A stretch of DNA of 64,000 bases from NCBI GenBank assembly GCA_016719755.1, contig JADJYM010000011.1, forward strand, positions 425,573 to 489,572. Reading direction: 5' to 3'. The translations under genes and the position numbers were made by a program. Positions 39,598-50,050 of the stretch are shown in pieces (the first letter of the stretch is position 1; each line of letters begins with the position of its first letter). The notes under the pieces were generated by a model, which made no database searches, had not been told where the DNA came from, and worked only from the letters and a program-made list of their open reading frames with translations. The stretch comes from Novosphingobium sp. Its GTDB lineage: Bacteria; Pseudomonadota; Alphaproteobacteria; Sphingomonadales; Sphingomonadaceae.

Positions 39598-41144
39598 ACG
39601 CCCCCAACCAGTCCGGCTGGCGCCCCGCGATGGGCAGCGCCGAGACCCTCGATAGCCCCACCGCCAGCGGCGACCGCGCGCTGATGCTGGAAGAGCCGCT
39701 GATCTTCGAGCTGGGCCGCGCAGGCACCTGCGGGGTGGACATCGACGAGGCGGAGCTGGGCACGTCCGACGCGCTGGCTCCGTTTCTGCGCAAGGCCGCG
39801 CCCGCGTTGCCGGGCCTGAGCGAGCCGGAAACCGTGCGCCACTATACCCGCCTCAGCCGCCAGAACTATGCCATCGATCTGGGGCCGTTCCCGCTGGGAT
39901 CGTGCACCATGAAGCACAACCCGCGCCTCAACGAGAAGGTCGCGCGGCTGCCCGGCTTTGCCGATGTCCACCCGCTTGCCCCGCAGCAGGCGGTGCGCGG
40001 CGCGCTGGAAACCATCGCCCAGCTGGCCGACTGGCTGATGGCGCTGACCGGCATGGCTGCCGTTGCCATGTCGCCCAAGGCGGGCGCGCATGGCGAGCTG
40101 TGCGGGGTGCTGTGCATCAAGGCCGCGCTACAGGCACGCGGTGATGACCGGCGGATCATGCTGGTCCCCGAAAGCGCCCACGGCACCAATCCGGCGACGG
40201 CGGCCTTTGCTGGCTTTGCCATCGAGAACATCCCGGCGACGCCCGAGGGGCGGGTTGACTTTGCCGCCCTGACCGCGCGGCTGGGGCCGGACATCGCCGG
40301 GGTGATGATCACCAACCCCAACACCTGCGGCCTGTTCGAGCGCGACATGAAGGCGATTGCCGACGCGGTCCATGCGGCGGGCGGCTATGTCTATTGCGAC
40401 GGGGCGAATTTCAATGCCATCGTCGGCAAGGTCCGCCCCGGCGACCTTGGCATCGATGCGATGCACATCAACCTGCACAAGACCTTTTCCACCCCGCACG
40501 GCGGCGGCGGACCGGGCAGCGGGCCGGTGGTGCTATCCGCCGCGCTGGCGCCGTTCGCGCCTCTGCCGTTCGTCACCCGCGATACCGATGGTGCGGCGCG
40601 GCTGATCGAGGAAGAACACGCGCTAGAGGATCATCCATCCAGCTTCGGGCGGATGGCAGCGTTCCATGGCCAGATGGGGATGTTCACTCGCGCGCTGACC
40701 TATATCCTCAGCCATGGTGCGGACGGTCTCAGGCAGGTGGCGGAAGACGCGGTGCTGAACGCCAACTATGTGCTGCGCAGCCTTGAGGACGTGCTGGACG
40801 CGCCTTTCGCCGCTTCCGGCCCGTGCATGCACGAGGCGCTGTTCAGCGATGCCGGGCTGGCCGAGGGCTTCTCCACGCTCGACATTGCCAAGGGGCTGAT
40901 CGACGAGGGCTTCCACCCGATGACGGTCTATTTCCCGCTGGTGGTCCACGGCGCGATGCTGGTCGAGCCGACCGAGACGGAGAGCAAGGCCGGACTTGAC
41001 CGCTTCATCGCCTCGCTGCGTAGCCTCGCGGAGCGGGCGCGGGCGGGGGACGAGAGCCTGAAGAGCGCTCCCCACTTCGCCCCGCGCCGGAGGCTGGACG
41101 AAACGCTGGCGGCGCGCAAGCCGGTGCTGGGCTGGCGCGATTGA
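39594..41144 (+). CDS. gcvPB: Glycine dehydrogenase (P protein) subunit 2
   Basis: PLP-bearing half of the split P protein, 516 residues. Motifs: [33 protein letters not shown], the PLP-lysine motif [20 protein letters not shown] and [19 protein letters not shown]. Together with gcvPA it decarboxylates glycine and passes the aminomethyl group to the H protein. No L protein gene is in the operon; it would come from another lipoamide dehydrogenase. Confidence 0.96.
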   Translation: MNAPNQSGWRPAMGSAETLDSPTASGDRALMLEEPLIFELGRAGTCGVDIDEAELGTSDALAPFLRKAAPALPGLSEPETVRHYTRLSRQNYAIDLGPFPLGSCTMKHNPRLNEKVARLPGFADVHPLAPQQAVRGALETIAQLADWLMALTGMAAVAMSPKAGAHGELCGVLCIKAALQARGDDRRIMLVPESAHGTNPATAAFAGFAIENIPATPEGRVDFAALTARLGPDIAGVMITNPNTCGLFERDMKAIADAVHAAGGYVYCDGANFNAIVGKVRPGDLGIDAMHINLHKTFSTPHGGGGPGSGPVVLSAALAPFAPLPFVTRDTDGAARLIEEEHALEDHPSSFGRMAAFHGQMGMFTRALTYILSHGADGLRQVAEDAVLNANYVLRSLEDVLDAPFAASGPCMHEALFSDAGLAEGFSTLDIAKGLIDEGFHPMTVYFPLVVHGAMLVEPTETESKAGLDRFIASLRSLAERARAGDESLKSAPHFAPRRRLDETLAARKPVLGWRD

Positions 41145-41202
41145 CTTCCTCTCCCCTTGCGGGAAGGTATCGTATCCAAGTCCGAAGTAGGGGGGGAAGG
41201 CC

Positions 41203-41661
41203 ATGTGGCCGCTGCTGTTCAGCCTGACCAATGCGATGGCGCTTGCCGCCTGGGTGGTGCTGGCGTTTCTGCCCAGGAAGCCGCTGGCGCTGAGTGCGGT
41301 CCTGTATCTGGGCGTCGCGCTGCTTTGCCTGATCTATGCGGTGTGCTTTGCGCTGTTCGTCAGCGGCAGCGTCGATCCGGGCGCCCTGCCGGGGGCGGGC
41401 GAGCCGGGCTTTGGTTCGATCGCAGCGGTCCGGGCGCTGTTCATGTCCGATGGCGGGGTAGTGATCGGCTGGACCCATTACCTGGCCTTTGACCTGTTCA
41501 CCGGCCTGTGGATCGCGCGCGATGCCGATGCCAAGGGGTTTGGCCGGGTGGTGCAGGTGCCGTTTCTGGCGGCGACTTTCATTGCCGGGCCGGTCGGCCT
41601 GCTGAGCTGGCTGCTGGTTCGCGAACCCGCCGCGCGGGCGATGGCCAGGCGAAAGGCCTGA
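41203..41661 (+). CDS. ABA4-like family membrane protein
   Basis: Integral membrane protein of 152 residues with four hydrophobic segments: the N-terminal LLFSLTNAMALAAWVVLAFL, LYLGVALLCLIYAVCFALF, the central GWTHYLAFDLFTGLWIARDA (conserved in ABA4/DUF4281 proteins) and FLAATFIAGPVGLLSWLLV. The plant relative acts in neoxanthin formation; the bacterial role is unknown, so no pathway is assigned. Convergent with the entericidin gene. Confidence 0.82.
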   Translation: MWPLLFSLTNAMALAAWVVLAFLPRKPLALSAVLYLGVALLCLIYAVCFALFVSGSVDPGALPGAGEPGFGSIAAVRALFMSDGGVVIGWTHYLAFDLFTGLWIARDADAKGFGRVVQVPFLAATFIAGPVGLLSWLLVREPAARAMARRKA

Positions 41662-41663
41662 GG

Positions 41664-41693
41664 GTCGTCCCGGGGGGGCAGGCCCGGGACGAC
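41664..41693. terminator. Inverted repeat between convergent genes, possible terminator
   Basis: An 11-bp perfect stem GTCGTCCCGGG / CCCGGGACGAC with a loop of G-rich sequence lies three bases after the ABA4-like stop and 15 bases before the entericidin stop. There is no T run, so factor-independent termination is uncertain. Similar GTCGTCCCG / CGGGACGAC words recur near 19088 and 60350. Confidence 0.5.
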
Positions 41694-41707
41694 GATTGGC
41701 GGCGCCC

Positions 41708-41842
41708 TTACTTGTTGATTGCTTCCGATCCGGCCTGACCGGCGGATTCAATGTCCCGGCCAAGGCCCTTGACGGTGTTGCAGGCGCTGGCCGTCAGCAC
41801 GATGCCGCCGGCGGCCAGAGCGAGTATCAGCTTGCGAACCAT
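41708..41842 (-). CDS. Entericidin A/B family lipoprotein, 44 residues
   Basis: Tiny lipoprotein. It reads MVRKLILALAAGGIVLTASA, then the lipid-accepting Cys and NTVKGLGRDIESAGQAGSE, then AINK. A signal with lipobox TASAC and the NTVKGLGRDIE motif of the entericidin family are clear. A perfect AAGGAG ribosome site lies just upstream. In enterobacteria the family includes a toxin-antidote pair; in alphaproteobacteria single copies like this are stress or envelope lipoproteins of unclear role. Confidence 0.88.
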   Translation of the reverse strand: MVRKLILALAAGGIVLTASACNTVKGLGRDIESAGQAGSEAINK

Positions 41843-41917
41843 GGTGTTCTCCTTTGTCCGCGCCCAGTTGTGCGCGGCCGGGCCTGAACGAAAGGTGAGC
41901 CTGGCTCCGCGCGCCGC

Positions 41918-42841
41918 TTAATCGGCACCGCTGGCCGCAGGCGGCTGGCCGCGGCGGAACAGCTGATGTTCGCGCCAGGCGATCACCGCTCCGGCAGCGA
42001 TGATCGCGGGGGCGCCCAGCCAGGTCGCGGCGGGTGGGAGTTCATCCCACAGCAACCAGCCATAGAGCGTGGCCCAGGCCAGCGCGGTGTAATCCATCAC
42101 GATCACGCTGGCGACCTGGCCGAAGCGCAGCGATGCGGTGAGCAGGATCTGGCCAAGGCAGCCAAGCAGCCCGCAGCCCAGCAGCAGCGCCCACTGCAGC
42201 GGGCTGTGCGGGGTATAGGCAAAGGGCAATACCAGGGCGAGGATCGGCGCGGAAAACAGCGCGAACCAGAACACGATGGACAGCGATTCGTCGGTCCGTG
42301 CCAGATCGCGCACCTGGACCGCGATGATCGCCACCATCAGTCCGGCCATGATGCCCACGAAGGCGCCGAACGGCGGCAGGTGCGAATTGCCCGGCTGGGT
42401 GATGATCAGAACCCCGGCAAAGCCCAGCGCAACGGCAAGCCAGCGGACCGGGCCAACCTGCTCCTTCAGCACGAAGGCGGACAGCAGCACCGCGAAGATC
42501 GGGGTGGTAAAGCCCAGCACCGTTGATTCCGCCAGCGGCAGCAGCAGCGGCGCGCCGAAAGTGAAGCACATCCCCGTCAGCCCCAGCACGGCACGGCGCA
42601 TATGGATCATCGGCCGGTTGGTCTTCAGCCGGTGGACCTGCCCGCGCAGCGCCAGCCAGCCCAGGATCAGCGCCACGGTCGGCACCTGCCGCCAGAACAG
42701 GATTTCGGCAAAGGCCACGCCGGATTCGGCAGTGAACTTGACCAGCATGACCAGGGTAGACAGCACCCCTACCGCAATCACCCGAAGCCCCAGCGCGAGG
42801 AACGGCCGCTGGCGCGGCGGGGCGGGCTGGACATGGGCCAT
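41918..42841 (-). CDS. DMT-superfamily (EamA) transporter
   Basis: Inner-membrane carrier of 307 residues with ten predicted helices in two EamA repeats: first ALGLRVIAVGVLSTLVMLVK to WLAVALGFAGVLIITQPG, second AFVGIMAGLMVAIIAVQVRD to LGAPAIIAAGAVIAW. A charged loop between helices (EILFWRQVPTVALI) fits the family. These are usually metabolite or drug exporters; the substrate cannot be told. Confidence 0.87.
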   Translation of the reverse strand: MAHVQPAPPRQRPFLALGLRVIAVGVLSTLVMLVKFTAESGVAFAEILFWRQVPTVALILGWLALRGQVHRLKTNRPMIHMRRAVLGLTGMCFTFGAPLLLPLAESTVLGFTTPIFAVLLSAFVLKEQVGPVRWLAVALGFAGVLIITQPGNSHLPPFGAFVGIMAGLMVAIIAVQVRDLARTDESLSIVFWFALFSAPILALVLPFAYTPHSPLQWALLLGCGLLGCLGQILLTASLRFGQVASVIVMDYTALAWATLYGWLLWDELPPAATWLGAPAIIAAGAVIAWREHQLFRRGQPPAASGAD

Positions 42842-42880
42842 GGGTCCGCTCTAACCGCCCGGGATGGACAGGCAAGGCTG

Positions 42881-43123
42881 ATGGACTGGCAAACCGCGAT
42901 TTCGGACTGGCTCGATCACGATTGGGTGGTCTGGTGGCTGCTGCCGGGGCTGGGCGCCCTGGCGCTGGCGCTGTTTGCCTGGGCGGGCGACCGGCGGCGG
43001 ATGAACCGCAGCGACCCAGACGCGGTCGGCTGGGTCGCCTGGCGCGACGTGGCCTTCTGGTCGGCCTTTGCCGCTGTACTGCTGCTGATCGCCGCGCTGA
43101 GGGGCTGGCTGGCCTCGGGCTGA
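42881..43123 (+). CDS. Small membrane protein, 80 residues, unknown function
   Basis: Starts MDWQTAISDWLDHDWVVWWL with two membrane helices (LLPGLGALALALFAWAG and VAFWSAFAAVLLLIAALRGW) separated by a charged loop DRRRMNRSDPDAVG. The ATG at 42881 follows GGCAAGG. It is divergent from the EamA gene and converges with cpaF. Not matched to a family. Confidence 0.68.
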   Translation: MDWQTAISDWLDHDWVVWWLLPGLGALALALFAWAGDRRRMNRSDPDAVGWVAWRDVAFWSAFAAVLLLIAALRGWLASG

Positions 43124-43156
43124 GCGGGCAATTCAGAAGAGAAGTGGGGCAGTCCC

Positions 43157-44674
43157 TTACAGGCAGGCTTCCAGATAGGCCTGATCGAACCCGAACTGGC
43201 GGGCCTTTTCCAGCGTATAGGGGCGCAGGCCCGAGGCGCGGAATTCGCCGATGATCTTGCCGTCCTCGCTCTCGTCCAGATACTCGAACTTGAACAGTTC
43301 CTGCGTCACGATCACATCGCCTTCCATCCCGATCACTTCGGTGATGCCGGTGGTACGGCGCGAACCATCGCGCAGGCGCTTGACCTGAACGATCAGATCG
43401 ACCGATTCGGCGATCTGGCGGCTGATGGCTTCCTTGGGGATCTTGATGTCGCCCATCAGGATCATGTTTTCCATACGGCCCAGGCATTCGCGCGCCGAGT
43501 TGGCGTGCAGCGTGCACATCGAGCCGTCGTGGCCGGTGTTCATCGCGGCGAGCAGGTCGAAGCACTCCGCGCCGCGGATTTCGCCCAGGATGATCCGGTC
43601 GGGACGCATACGCAGGGCGTTCTTGACGAGATCGCCGATGGTGATCGCGCCCTGGCCTTCAAGGTTCGGCGGGCGGGTTTCAAGCGGCAGCCAGTGCGGC
43701 TGCTGCAGGCGCAGTTCCGCCGCGTCCTCGATCGTCAGCACGCGCTCGCCCGGGTCGATCATCTTCGACAGGGCGTTGAGCATGGTCGTCTTGCCCGAAC
43801 CGGTACCGCCCGAGATGACGATGTTCATCCGGCAGGCGCCCGCGATTTTCAGCGCGGTGGCCATCTTGTCCGACATCGATCCGAAATCGCGCAGCATGTC
43901 GATCGTGATCGGTTTTTCCGAAAACTTACGAATCGAGATCGCCGTGCCGCGCAGGGACAGCGGCGGCACGATCACGTTGACGCGGCTGCCGTCCTTGAGG
44001 CGGGCGTCGGCCAGCGGCGTGGTCTGGTCGACGCGGCGGCCGACCTGGTTGACGATGCGCTGGGCGATCTGGAACAGGTGGCTTTCATCGCGGAACCGGA
44101 TCGGCGCGATCTGAAGCTTGCCCTTCTTTTCAATGTAGGTCTGGTCCGGGCCGTTGACCATGATGTCCGACACGTCGGGATCGTTGAGCAGCTCTTCCAG
44201 CGGACCGAAGCCGAGCAGTTCGTCGATCAGCACCTTTTCCAGCGCGAACTGCTCGCGCCGGTTAAGCGTAACCTTCAGTTCCGCCAGCACTTCGAGGATG
44301 ATCGGGCGGAATTCTTCCGACAGCTCATCCTTGGTCAGCGTTGCCGCCGCTTCGGGATCGACGCGTTCAAGCAGGCGCGGCAGCACCTGTTCCTTGATCT
44401 TGTGGACCGAGGCTTCGAAACCCTCGGCCTGATAGCTGTTCTCGTGGACGCCGTTGACCCGGTCGGCCAGACGGGTCATCGCGTCGGCCTTCATCGGATC
44501 GGCCATCGGCCCATCTTCGCCCGGCATGGGCGGGAACTGGTCGCCTCCGAAAGGCACGGGCGCGGCGGATTTCGAAGAGTCCACGCCGCCCTTCATCGGC
44601 CGGGCTACGCCGAACTGGGGGCGAGCCCCAGGCGTCATGCCTCCCATGCCATTGCGTCGGCCGAATGCGCTCAT
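43157..44674 (-). CDS. cpaF: CpaF/TadA-type pilus assembly ATPase
   Basis: Secretion ATPase of 505 residues driving Flp/Tad pilus assembly at the inner membrane. A disordered N-terminal 60 residues is followed by the N-terminal domain (KEQVLPRLLERVDPEAA, LGFGPLEELLNDPDVSDIMV). The core has Walker A SGGTGSGKTTMLNAL, the Asp box IEDAAELRLQQPHW, Walker B RPDRIILGEIRG and the His box HDGSMCTLHANS. Start at 44674 was chosen (MSAFGRR). No other pilus gene is in the window, so this is a detached member of its system. Confidence 0.93.
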   Translation of the reverse strand: MSAFGRRNGMGGMTPGARPQFGVARPMKGGVDSSKSAAPVPFGGDQFPPMPGEDGPMADPMKADAMTRLADRVNGVHENSYQAEGFEASVHKIKEQVLPRLLERVDPEAAATLTKDELSEEFRPIILEVLAELKVTLNRREQFALEKVLIDELLGFGPLEELLNDPDVSDIMVNGPDQTYIEKKGKLQIAPIRFRDESHLFQIAQRIVNQVGRRVDQTTPLADARLKDGSRVNVIVPPLSLRGTAISIRKFSEKPITIDMLRDFGSMSDKMATALKIAGACRMNIVISGGTGSGKTTMLNALSKMIDPGERVLTIEDAAELRLQQPHWLPLETRPPNLEGQGAITIGDLVKNALRMRPDRIILGEIRGAECFDLLAAMNTGHDGSMCTLHANSARECLGRMENMILMGDIKIPKEAISRQIAESVDLIVQVKRLRDGSRRTTGITEVIGMEGDVIVTQELFKFEYLDESEDGKIIGEFRASGLRPYTLEKARQFGFDQAYLEACL

Positions 44675-44859
44675 CGTTTCCAAACCCTCGGATATGCAAA
44701 GGGCACCATGCGTCGGCCATGGCTACCCTTTGACTAATCCCGATGGTGAATAGAGGGGAAACTTTTACGTTTCCCTAATGCACGCCCCGGCCGGTGGCGG
44801 TGCTGGTCAAGCAGGCGCTGCGGGAATAGAGCGCAGGCCGGGATACGGGAGCACGCCTT

Positions 44860-45759
44860 TTGCGCAAGAACGAAACGACCGGCCTGCTGTTTGCGCTGTG
44901 CGGCTTTGCCACGCTGTCGCTGGGCGACGTGGTGGTCAAGTCGATGTCGGGCCTGTGGCCGCCCACCGCGATCGCGGCGACGCGCTATGCGCTGGGGGCG
45001 ATTGCCCTGTCCGGCCTGCTGGCCTTGCGGGAAGGGCGCGGCGGCTTCGATCTGCCGCACCCGCGTGTGCAACTGCTGCGCGGCTTTGGCGTGGCCCTGG
45101 CAACGGTGGGCTTCTTCACCGCGATCACCTTCATCCCGCTGGCGGCGGCGACTTCGCTGACCTTCACCAGCCCGATGATCACCGCCCTGCTGGCGGCCGT
45201 GGTGCTGGGCGAACCGGCGCGGCGGGAGACTGTTGTTGCCTCGCTGGTGGCGTTCGGTGGAGTGCTGGTGGTGCTGCGGCCGAACTTCGCGGCGGCGGGC
45301 GCGGCGGCCCTGCTGCCGCTGCTGTCGGCACTGGGGATGAGCCTGCTGATGATCGGCAACCGCTTTGTCGCGGGCAAGGCATCCAGCCTGGCGATGCAGT
45401 TTTCGGTGGCGGTGATGGCCACTCCGCTGCTGCTGCTGGCCATGGCCGGCGGGCACTTCAGCGGATTGTCCCGCTTTGTCCTGACCATGCCGGACTGGAC
45501 GGTGCTGGCCCGCTGCGCGCTGGTTGCCTGCTCGGCCAGCCTGGCGCACTGGCTGATCTACATGGGGACGACCCGCGCCGGGCCGGCCACGGTGGCGCCG
45601 ATGACCTATGTCCAGCTGCTGGTGGCAACGGTGTGCGGCTGGGCCTTTTTCGGTGATCGCCCCGACGGCCTGACCATGCTGGGCGCGGCAATCATCGTCG
45701 GCGCGGGGCTGTTCCTGTGGCAGGCCGGGCGGCGGCGCGAACGGCTGGGGCAGGCCTGA
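44860..45759 (+). CDS. DMT-superfamily (EamA) transporter
   Basis: Second EamA carrier, 299 residues, ten predicted helices: TTGLLFALCGFATLSLGDVV to VAFGGVLVVLRPN, then AALLPLLSALGMSLLMIGN to MLGAAIIVGAGLFLWQAG. It starts at a TTG (44860) with GGGAG upstream. It is divergent from cpaF, and its relative lies on the other side of that gene. Sequence identity between the two looks low, so this is not a recent duplication. Substrate unknown. Confidence 0.87.
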   Translation: MRKNETTGLLFALCGFATLSLGDVVVKSMSGLWPPTAIAATRYALGAIALSGLLALREGRGGFDLPHPRVQLLRGFGVALATVGFFTAITFIPLAAATSLTFTSPMITALLAAVVLGEPARRETVVASLVAFGGVLVVLRPNFAAAGAAALLPLLSALGMSLLMIGNRFVAGKASSLAMQFSVAVMATPLLLLAMAGGHFSGLSRFVLTMPDWTVLARCALVACSASLAHWLIYMGTTRAGPATVAPMTYVQLLVATVCGWAFFGDRPDGLTMLGAAIIVGAGLFLWQAGRRRERLGQA

Positions 45760-45828
45760 GCGGAGCTGCCGAGAAGCCTTGCGGCGCCGTTCATTGGCGC
45801 TACACCCTTGCTTCTGCAAACCGCGACC

Positions 45829-46317
45829 ATGAAAGCCCCACCGATGACCAAGACGCTGCTCGCGGCGCTCACCCTGATCGCTGCCGCCCCGCTCGTCGCC
45901 GCCACCCCCGGTGGGCGCGATGCCGCGCTGCCCGGCTGGATGGCCGGCACCTGGATGATGGAGGACGGCGCCGAGTGGTCTGACGAGCTGTGGACCGATG
46001 CGCGCGGCGGAATCATGTTGGGGGTCGCCCGCACCGGCTTCGGATCGCAGCTGCAATCGTGGGAAACCACCCAGATCAAGGTCAAGCCGGATGGTTCGGT
46101 CAGCTTCTTCGCCCAGCCGAGCGGCAAGCCCGCCAGCGAATTTCCGATGGTGCTGCGCAGCGAGGAGTCGGTCGAGTTTGCCAATGCCAACCACGATTAC
46201 CCCCAGCGCATCCGCTATTGGCGGCAGGGCCAACTGCTGATGGCGGAAATCTCGAAGATCGACGGCAGCGACGCGCAGCGCTGGAACTACCGCCAGGTCA
46301 TTCCCCCGCGCGACTGA
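45829..46317 (+). CDS. DUF6265 family secreted protein
   Basis: Protein of about 162 residues with a signal peptide (MTKTLLAALTLIAAAPLVAA) and a small beta-rich domain starting LPGWMAGTWMMEDGAEWSDE and ending RQGQLLMAEISKIDGSDAQR, the DUF6265 pattern. ATG codons at 45829 and 45844 are both possible. Eleven bases separate it from the PhzF-like gene, so it probably leads that transcript. Function unknown. Confidence 0.8.
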   Translation: MKAPPMTKTLLAALTLIAAAPLVAATPGGRDAALPGWMAGTWMMEDGAEWSDELWTDARGGIMLGVARTGFGSQLQSWETTQIKVKPDGSVSFFAQPSGKPASEFPMVLRSEESVEFANANHDYPQRIRYWRQGQLLMAEISKIDGSDAQRWNYRQVIPPRD

Positions 46318-46328
46318 GGAGAATGCTC

Positions 46329-47162
46329 ATGCGTACCCGCGCCTTCCGGCAGGTCGATGTGTTCACCGCCGTCCCTTACAAGGGCAACCCGGTTGCCGTG
46401 GTGCTGGACGGAGAGGGGTTATCCGACGCTGAGATGCAGGCTTTCGCCAACTGGACCAACCTTTCGGAGACGACCTTCGTCCTGCCGCCGACCGATCCGG
46501 CAGCGGATTATCGCGTGCGGATATTCACGCCAAAGGCCGAACTGCCCTTTGCCGGGCATCCGACGCTGGGCACGGCCCATGCGGTGCTGGAAGCCGGGCT
46601 GGCGAGCGCCATCGAAGGACGGCTGGTGCAGCAATGCGCCGTGGGCCCGGTCGATCTGCGGGCAGGGGGGGAGGGCCTGTCGTTCCGCCTGCCGCGCTAT
46701 GCCCTTTCCGAACTGACCGATCCCGAGTCTACGGCGTGGATTGGCGCGGCGGTGAAGGGTGCGGCGCAGGCGGTGGACGTCGGGCCGGTGTGGCTGGTGG
46801 CCGAACTGGCCGAAATCGCCGCGCTGGAGAACCTGCGGCATGACGAAGCGCGGCTTTCCGCCTTCTATATGCCGCGCGGCATGACCGGCGCAACGCTCTA
46901 TGCCACCGACGGGCAGCGGGTGGTCGTGCGCAGCTTCGCGCCGGGTGACGGCATCGCCGAAGACCCGGTTTGCGGCAGCGGCAACGGCGCGGTCGCGGCG
47001 TTCCGGCTGGCGGCGGGGCAGGTGGGCGCGGGCGACTGCTACGTCGCCAGCCAGGGCCGACAGGTCGGGCGCGATGGCTATGTCTCCGTCCGGTTCGAGG
47101 GCGCGGACATCCACATCGGCGGCCAGTGCGTGACCTGCATCGAAGGCGAAGTGCGGCTGTGA
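46329..47162 (+). CDS. PhzF family isomerase/epimerase-like protein
   Basis: Protein of 277 residues with the diaminopimelate-epimerase-like fold of the PhzF family: RQVDVFTAVPYKGNPVAVV, the catalytic-type Glu in WTNLSETTFVLPP, FTPKAELPFAGHPTLGTAHA and the C-half motif EDPVCGSGNGAVAAF. The second ATG (46329) has the right distance from GAGGAG. Most chromosomal members have no known substrate, and no phenazine genes are present. It overlaps the next gene by four bases (GTGA). Confidence 0.9.
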   Translation: MRTRAFRQVDVFTAVPYKGNPVAVVLDGEGLSDAEMQAFANWTNLSETTFVLPPTDPAADYRVRIFTPKAELPFAGHPTLGTAHAVLEAGLASAIEGRLVQQCAVGPVDLRAGGEGLSFRLPRYALSELTDPESTAWIGAAVKGAAQAVDVGPVWLVAELAEIAALENLRHDEARLSAFYMPRGMTGATLYATDGQRVVVRSFAPGDGIAEDPVCGSGNGAVAAFRLAAGQVGAGDCYVASQGRQVGRDGYVSVRFEGADIHIGGQCVTCIEGEVRL

Positions 47163-48178
47163 TTCGCACCCGCCTGACCGAGCGGCTGGGGCTCGACCTG
47201 CCGGTCATGCTCGCGCCGATGGCGCTTGCCGGAGGGGGCGAACTCGCGGCGGCCTGTGCGGAGGCGGGTGCCTTTGGGCTGGTCGGCGGGGGCTACGGCG
47301 ATCTCGACTGGACCCGGCGCGAATGGGCCATCCTGACCCGGCGCCTCGCCAACAGCGCGGCAGCGCGCCACGCAGGCTGCGGGTTCATCACCTGGAAGCT
47401 GGATCAGGATGCTTCCGCGCTCGACTGGGTGCTGGACCAACCGCTGCTGCCGCAGGCAATCTTCCTCAGCTTCGGCGATCCCCGTCCCTATGCCAGCCGG
47501 ATTGCCAGGGCCGGGGTGCGCCTGATCTGCCAGATCCAGGGCCTGGCCGAACTGCCCGCCGCGATCGAGGCCGGGGCTGAGATCATCGTCGCCCAGGGCG
47601 GCGCGGCGGGTGGCCACGGCGCGGTGGCCGCTACGGCGCGCTCGACCATGGTCTTCGTGCCCGAGGCGGCGGACTGGCTGGCGGCCCACGCGCCCGGCGT
47701 TATGCTGCTGGGTGCGGGCGGGATTGCCGACGGGCGCGGCCTTGCCTCGGTGCTGATGCTTGGCGCGGACGGCGCGCTGGTCGGTTCGCGCCTGTGGGCC
47801 TCGCGCGAGGGGCTGGCGGCGCAGGGAGCGAAGGAGCAGGCGCTTGCCGCCGATGGCGATGCGACTGCCCGCAGCCCGATCTTTGACGTGCTACGCCGCA
47901 AGGACTGGCCTGCCGAATACGATTTCCGAGCCCTGCGCAACGCTTTGCACCGCACGTGGGAAGGCCGCGAGGCCGAGCTGCGGGCCAATCCCGCCGCCGC
48001 GTGGGCAGAGTTCGATGCGGGCGCCGCGGCGGGTGACTTTACCCGCGCCAATGTCACCGTGGGTGAAGTGACCGGGCTGATCCGCGACCTGCCCGGCGCA
48101 GCGGAGATCGTGCGGCGGATGGCGGCGGAGGCAGAGGCGTGCCTGGCGGGGGCTTCCCGCCTCATCGTTAATCCGTAA
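47159..48178 (+). CDS. Nitronate monooxygenase family flavoprotein
   Basis: FMN-dependent TIM-barrel protein of 339 residues: N-terminal LDLPVMLAPMALAGGGELAA, then LICQIQGLAELPAA, the FMN phosphate segment AQGGAAGGHGAV, then LLGAGGIADGRGLASVLMLG and DGALVGSRLWASRE. It belongs to the NMO / 2-nitropropane dioxygenase family, which oxidises alkyl nitronates or reduces quinones. The GTG start at 47159 overlaps the PhzF-like stop, so the two are co-translated; why they pair is unknown. Confidence 0.88.
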   Translation: MIRTRLTERLGLDLPVMLAPMALAGGGELAAACAEAGAFGLVGGGYGDLDWTRREWAILTRRLANSAAARHAGCGFITWKLDQDASALDWVLDQPLLPQAIFLSFGDPRPYASRIARAGVRLICQIQGLAELPAAIEAGAEIIVAQGGAAGGHGAVAATARSTMVFVPEAADWLAAHAPGVMLLGAGGIADGRGLASVLMLGADGALVGSRLWASREGLAAQGAKEQALAADGDATARSPIFDVLRRKDWPAEYDFRALRNALHRTWEGREAELRANPAAAWAEFDAGAAAGDFTRANVTVGEVTGLIRDLPGAAEIVRRMAAEAEACLAGASRLIVNP

Positions 48179-48183
48179 ACGAA

Positions 48184-48207
48184 AAGGGCGGCCCGTGGGC
48201 CGCCCTT
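48184..48207 (-). terminator. Terminator of the ATP synthase operon
   Basis: A perfect 11-bp stem AAGGGCGGCCC / GGGCCGCCCTT with a two-base loop lies between the convergent NMO gene and atpC. Read on the minus strand it is followed by CTTTTCGTTT, so it terminates atpHAGDC. Confidence 0.88.
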
Positions 48208-48232
48208 CGCTGGTCGGGTGCTGCCGAAAGCC

Positions 48233-48490
48233 TCAGCCTTCGACGTGCTCCGCCAGCACGGTCAGGCCGTTCTCGCCGACTTCGGCGAAGCCGCCCTGGA
48301 CCTCGATTTCCTCAGGCTGACCGCCTTCGGTACGATAGATCTTCAGAGTGCCGTCGCGCACGGTCGACATGAAGGGCGCATGGCCTTCAAGGACGCCGAA
48401 TTCGCCCTCGGTGCCGGGAACGACCACCATGTGGACGTCTTCCGAGCGGACGAGGCGGGCCGGGGTGACGAGTTCGAAGTGCAATGCCAT
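48233..48490 (-). CDS. atpC: ATP synthase F1 subunit epsilon
   Basis: Central-stalk subunit of 85 residues: [40 protein letters not shown] and the strand [20 protein letters not shown]. It is only the N-terminal beta-sandwich; the C-terminal two-helix inhibitory hairpin of longer epsilon subunits is absent, as in many alphaproteobacteria that use a separate zeta inhibitor. Last gene of the operon. Confidence 0.94.
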   Translation of the reverse strand: MALHFELVTPARLVRSEDVHMVVVPGTEGEFGVLEGHAPFMSTVRDGTLKIYRTEGGQPEEIEVQGGFAEVGENGLTVLAEHVEG

Positions 48491-48502
48491 TTCAAATTCC
48501 TT

Positions 48503-48526
48503 CCCCCCTCCCGCAAGGGGAGGGGG
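48503..48526. repeat. GC-only palindrome between atpD and atpC
   Basis: A 9-bp inverted repeat CCCCCTCCC / GGGAGGGGG around GCAAG in the 48-base gap between the two genes. Related CCCCTC...GAGGGG words occur near 57303 and 57388. It might be an RNA hairpin in the operon or a small dispersed element. Confidence 0.5.
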
Positions 48527-48538
48527 GTGGGTGGAAGA

Positions 48539-50050
<1,512 letters not shown>

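Noticed and set aside
41708-41842. Entericidin-like gene as half of a toxin-antidote pair
   Set aside because: Only one copy is present and no second small lipoprotein lies beside it.
46329-47162. PhzF-like gene as sign of phenazine biosynthesis
   Set aside because: No other phz gene is present and most PhzF-family proteins lie outside phenazine clusters.
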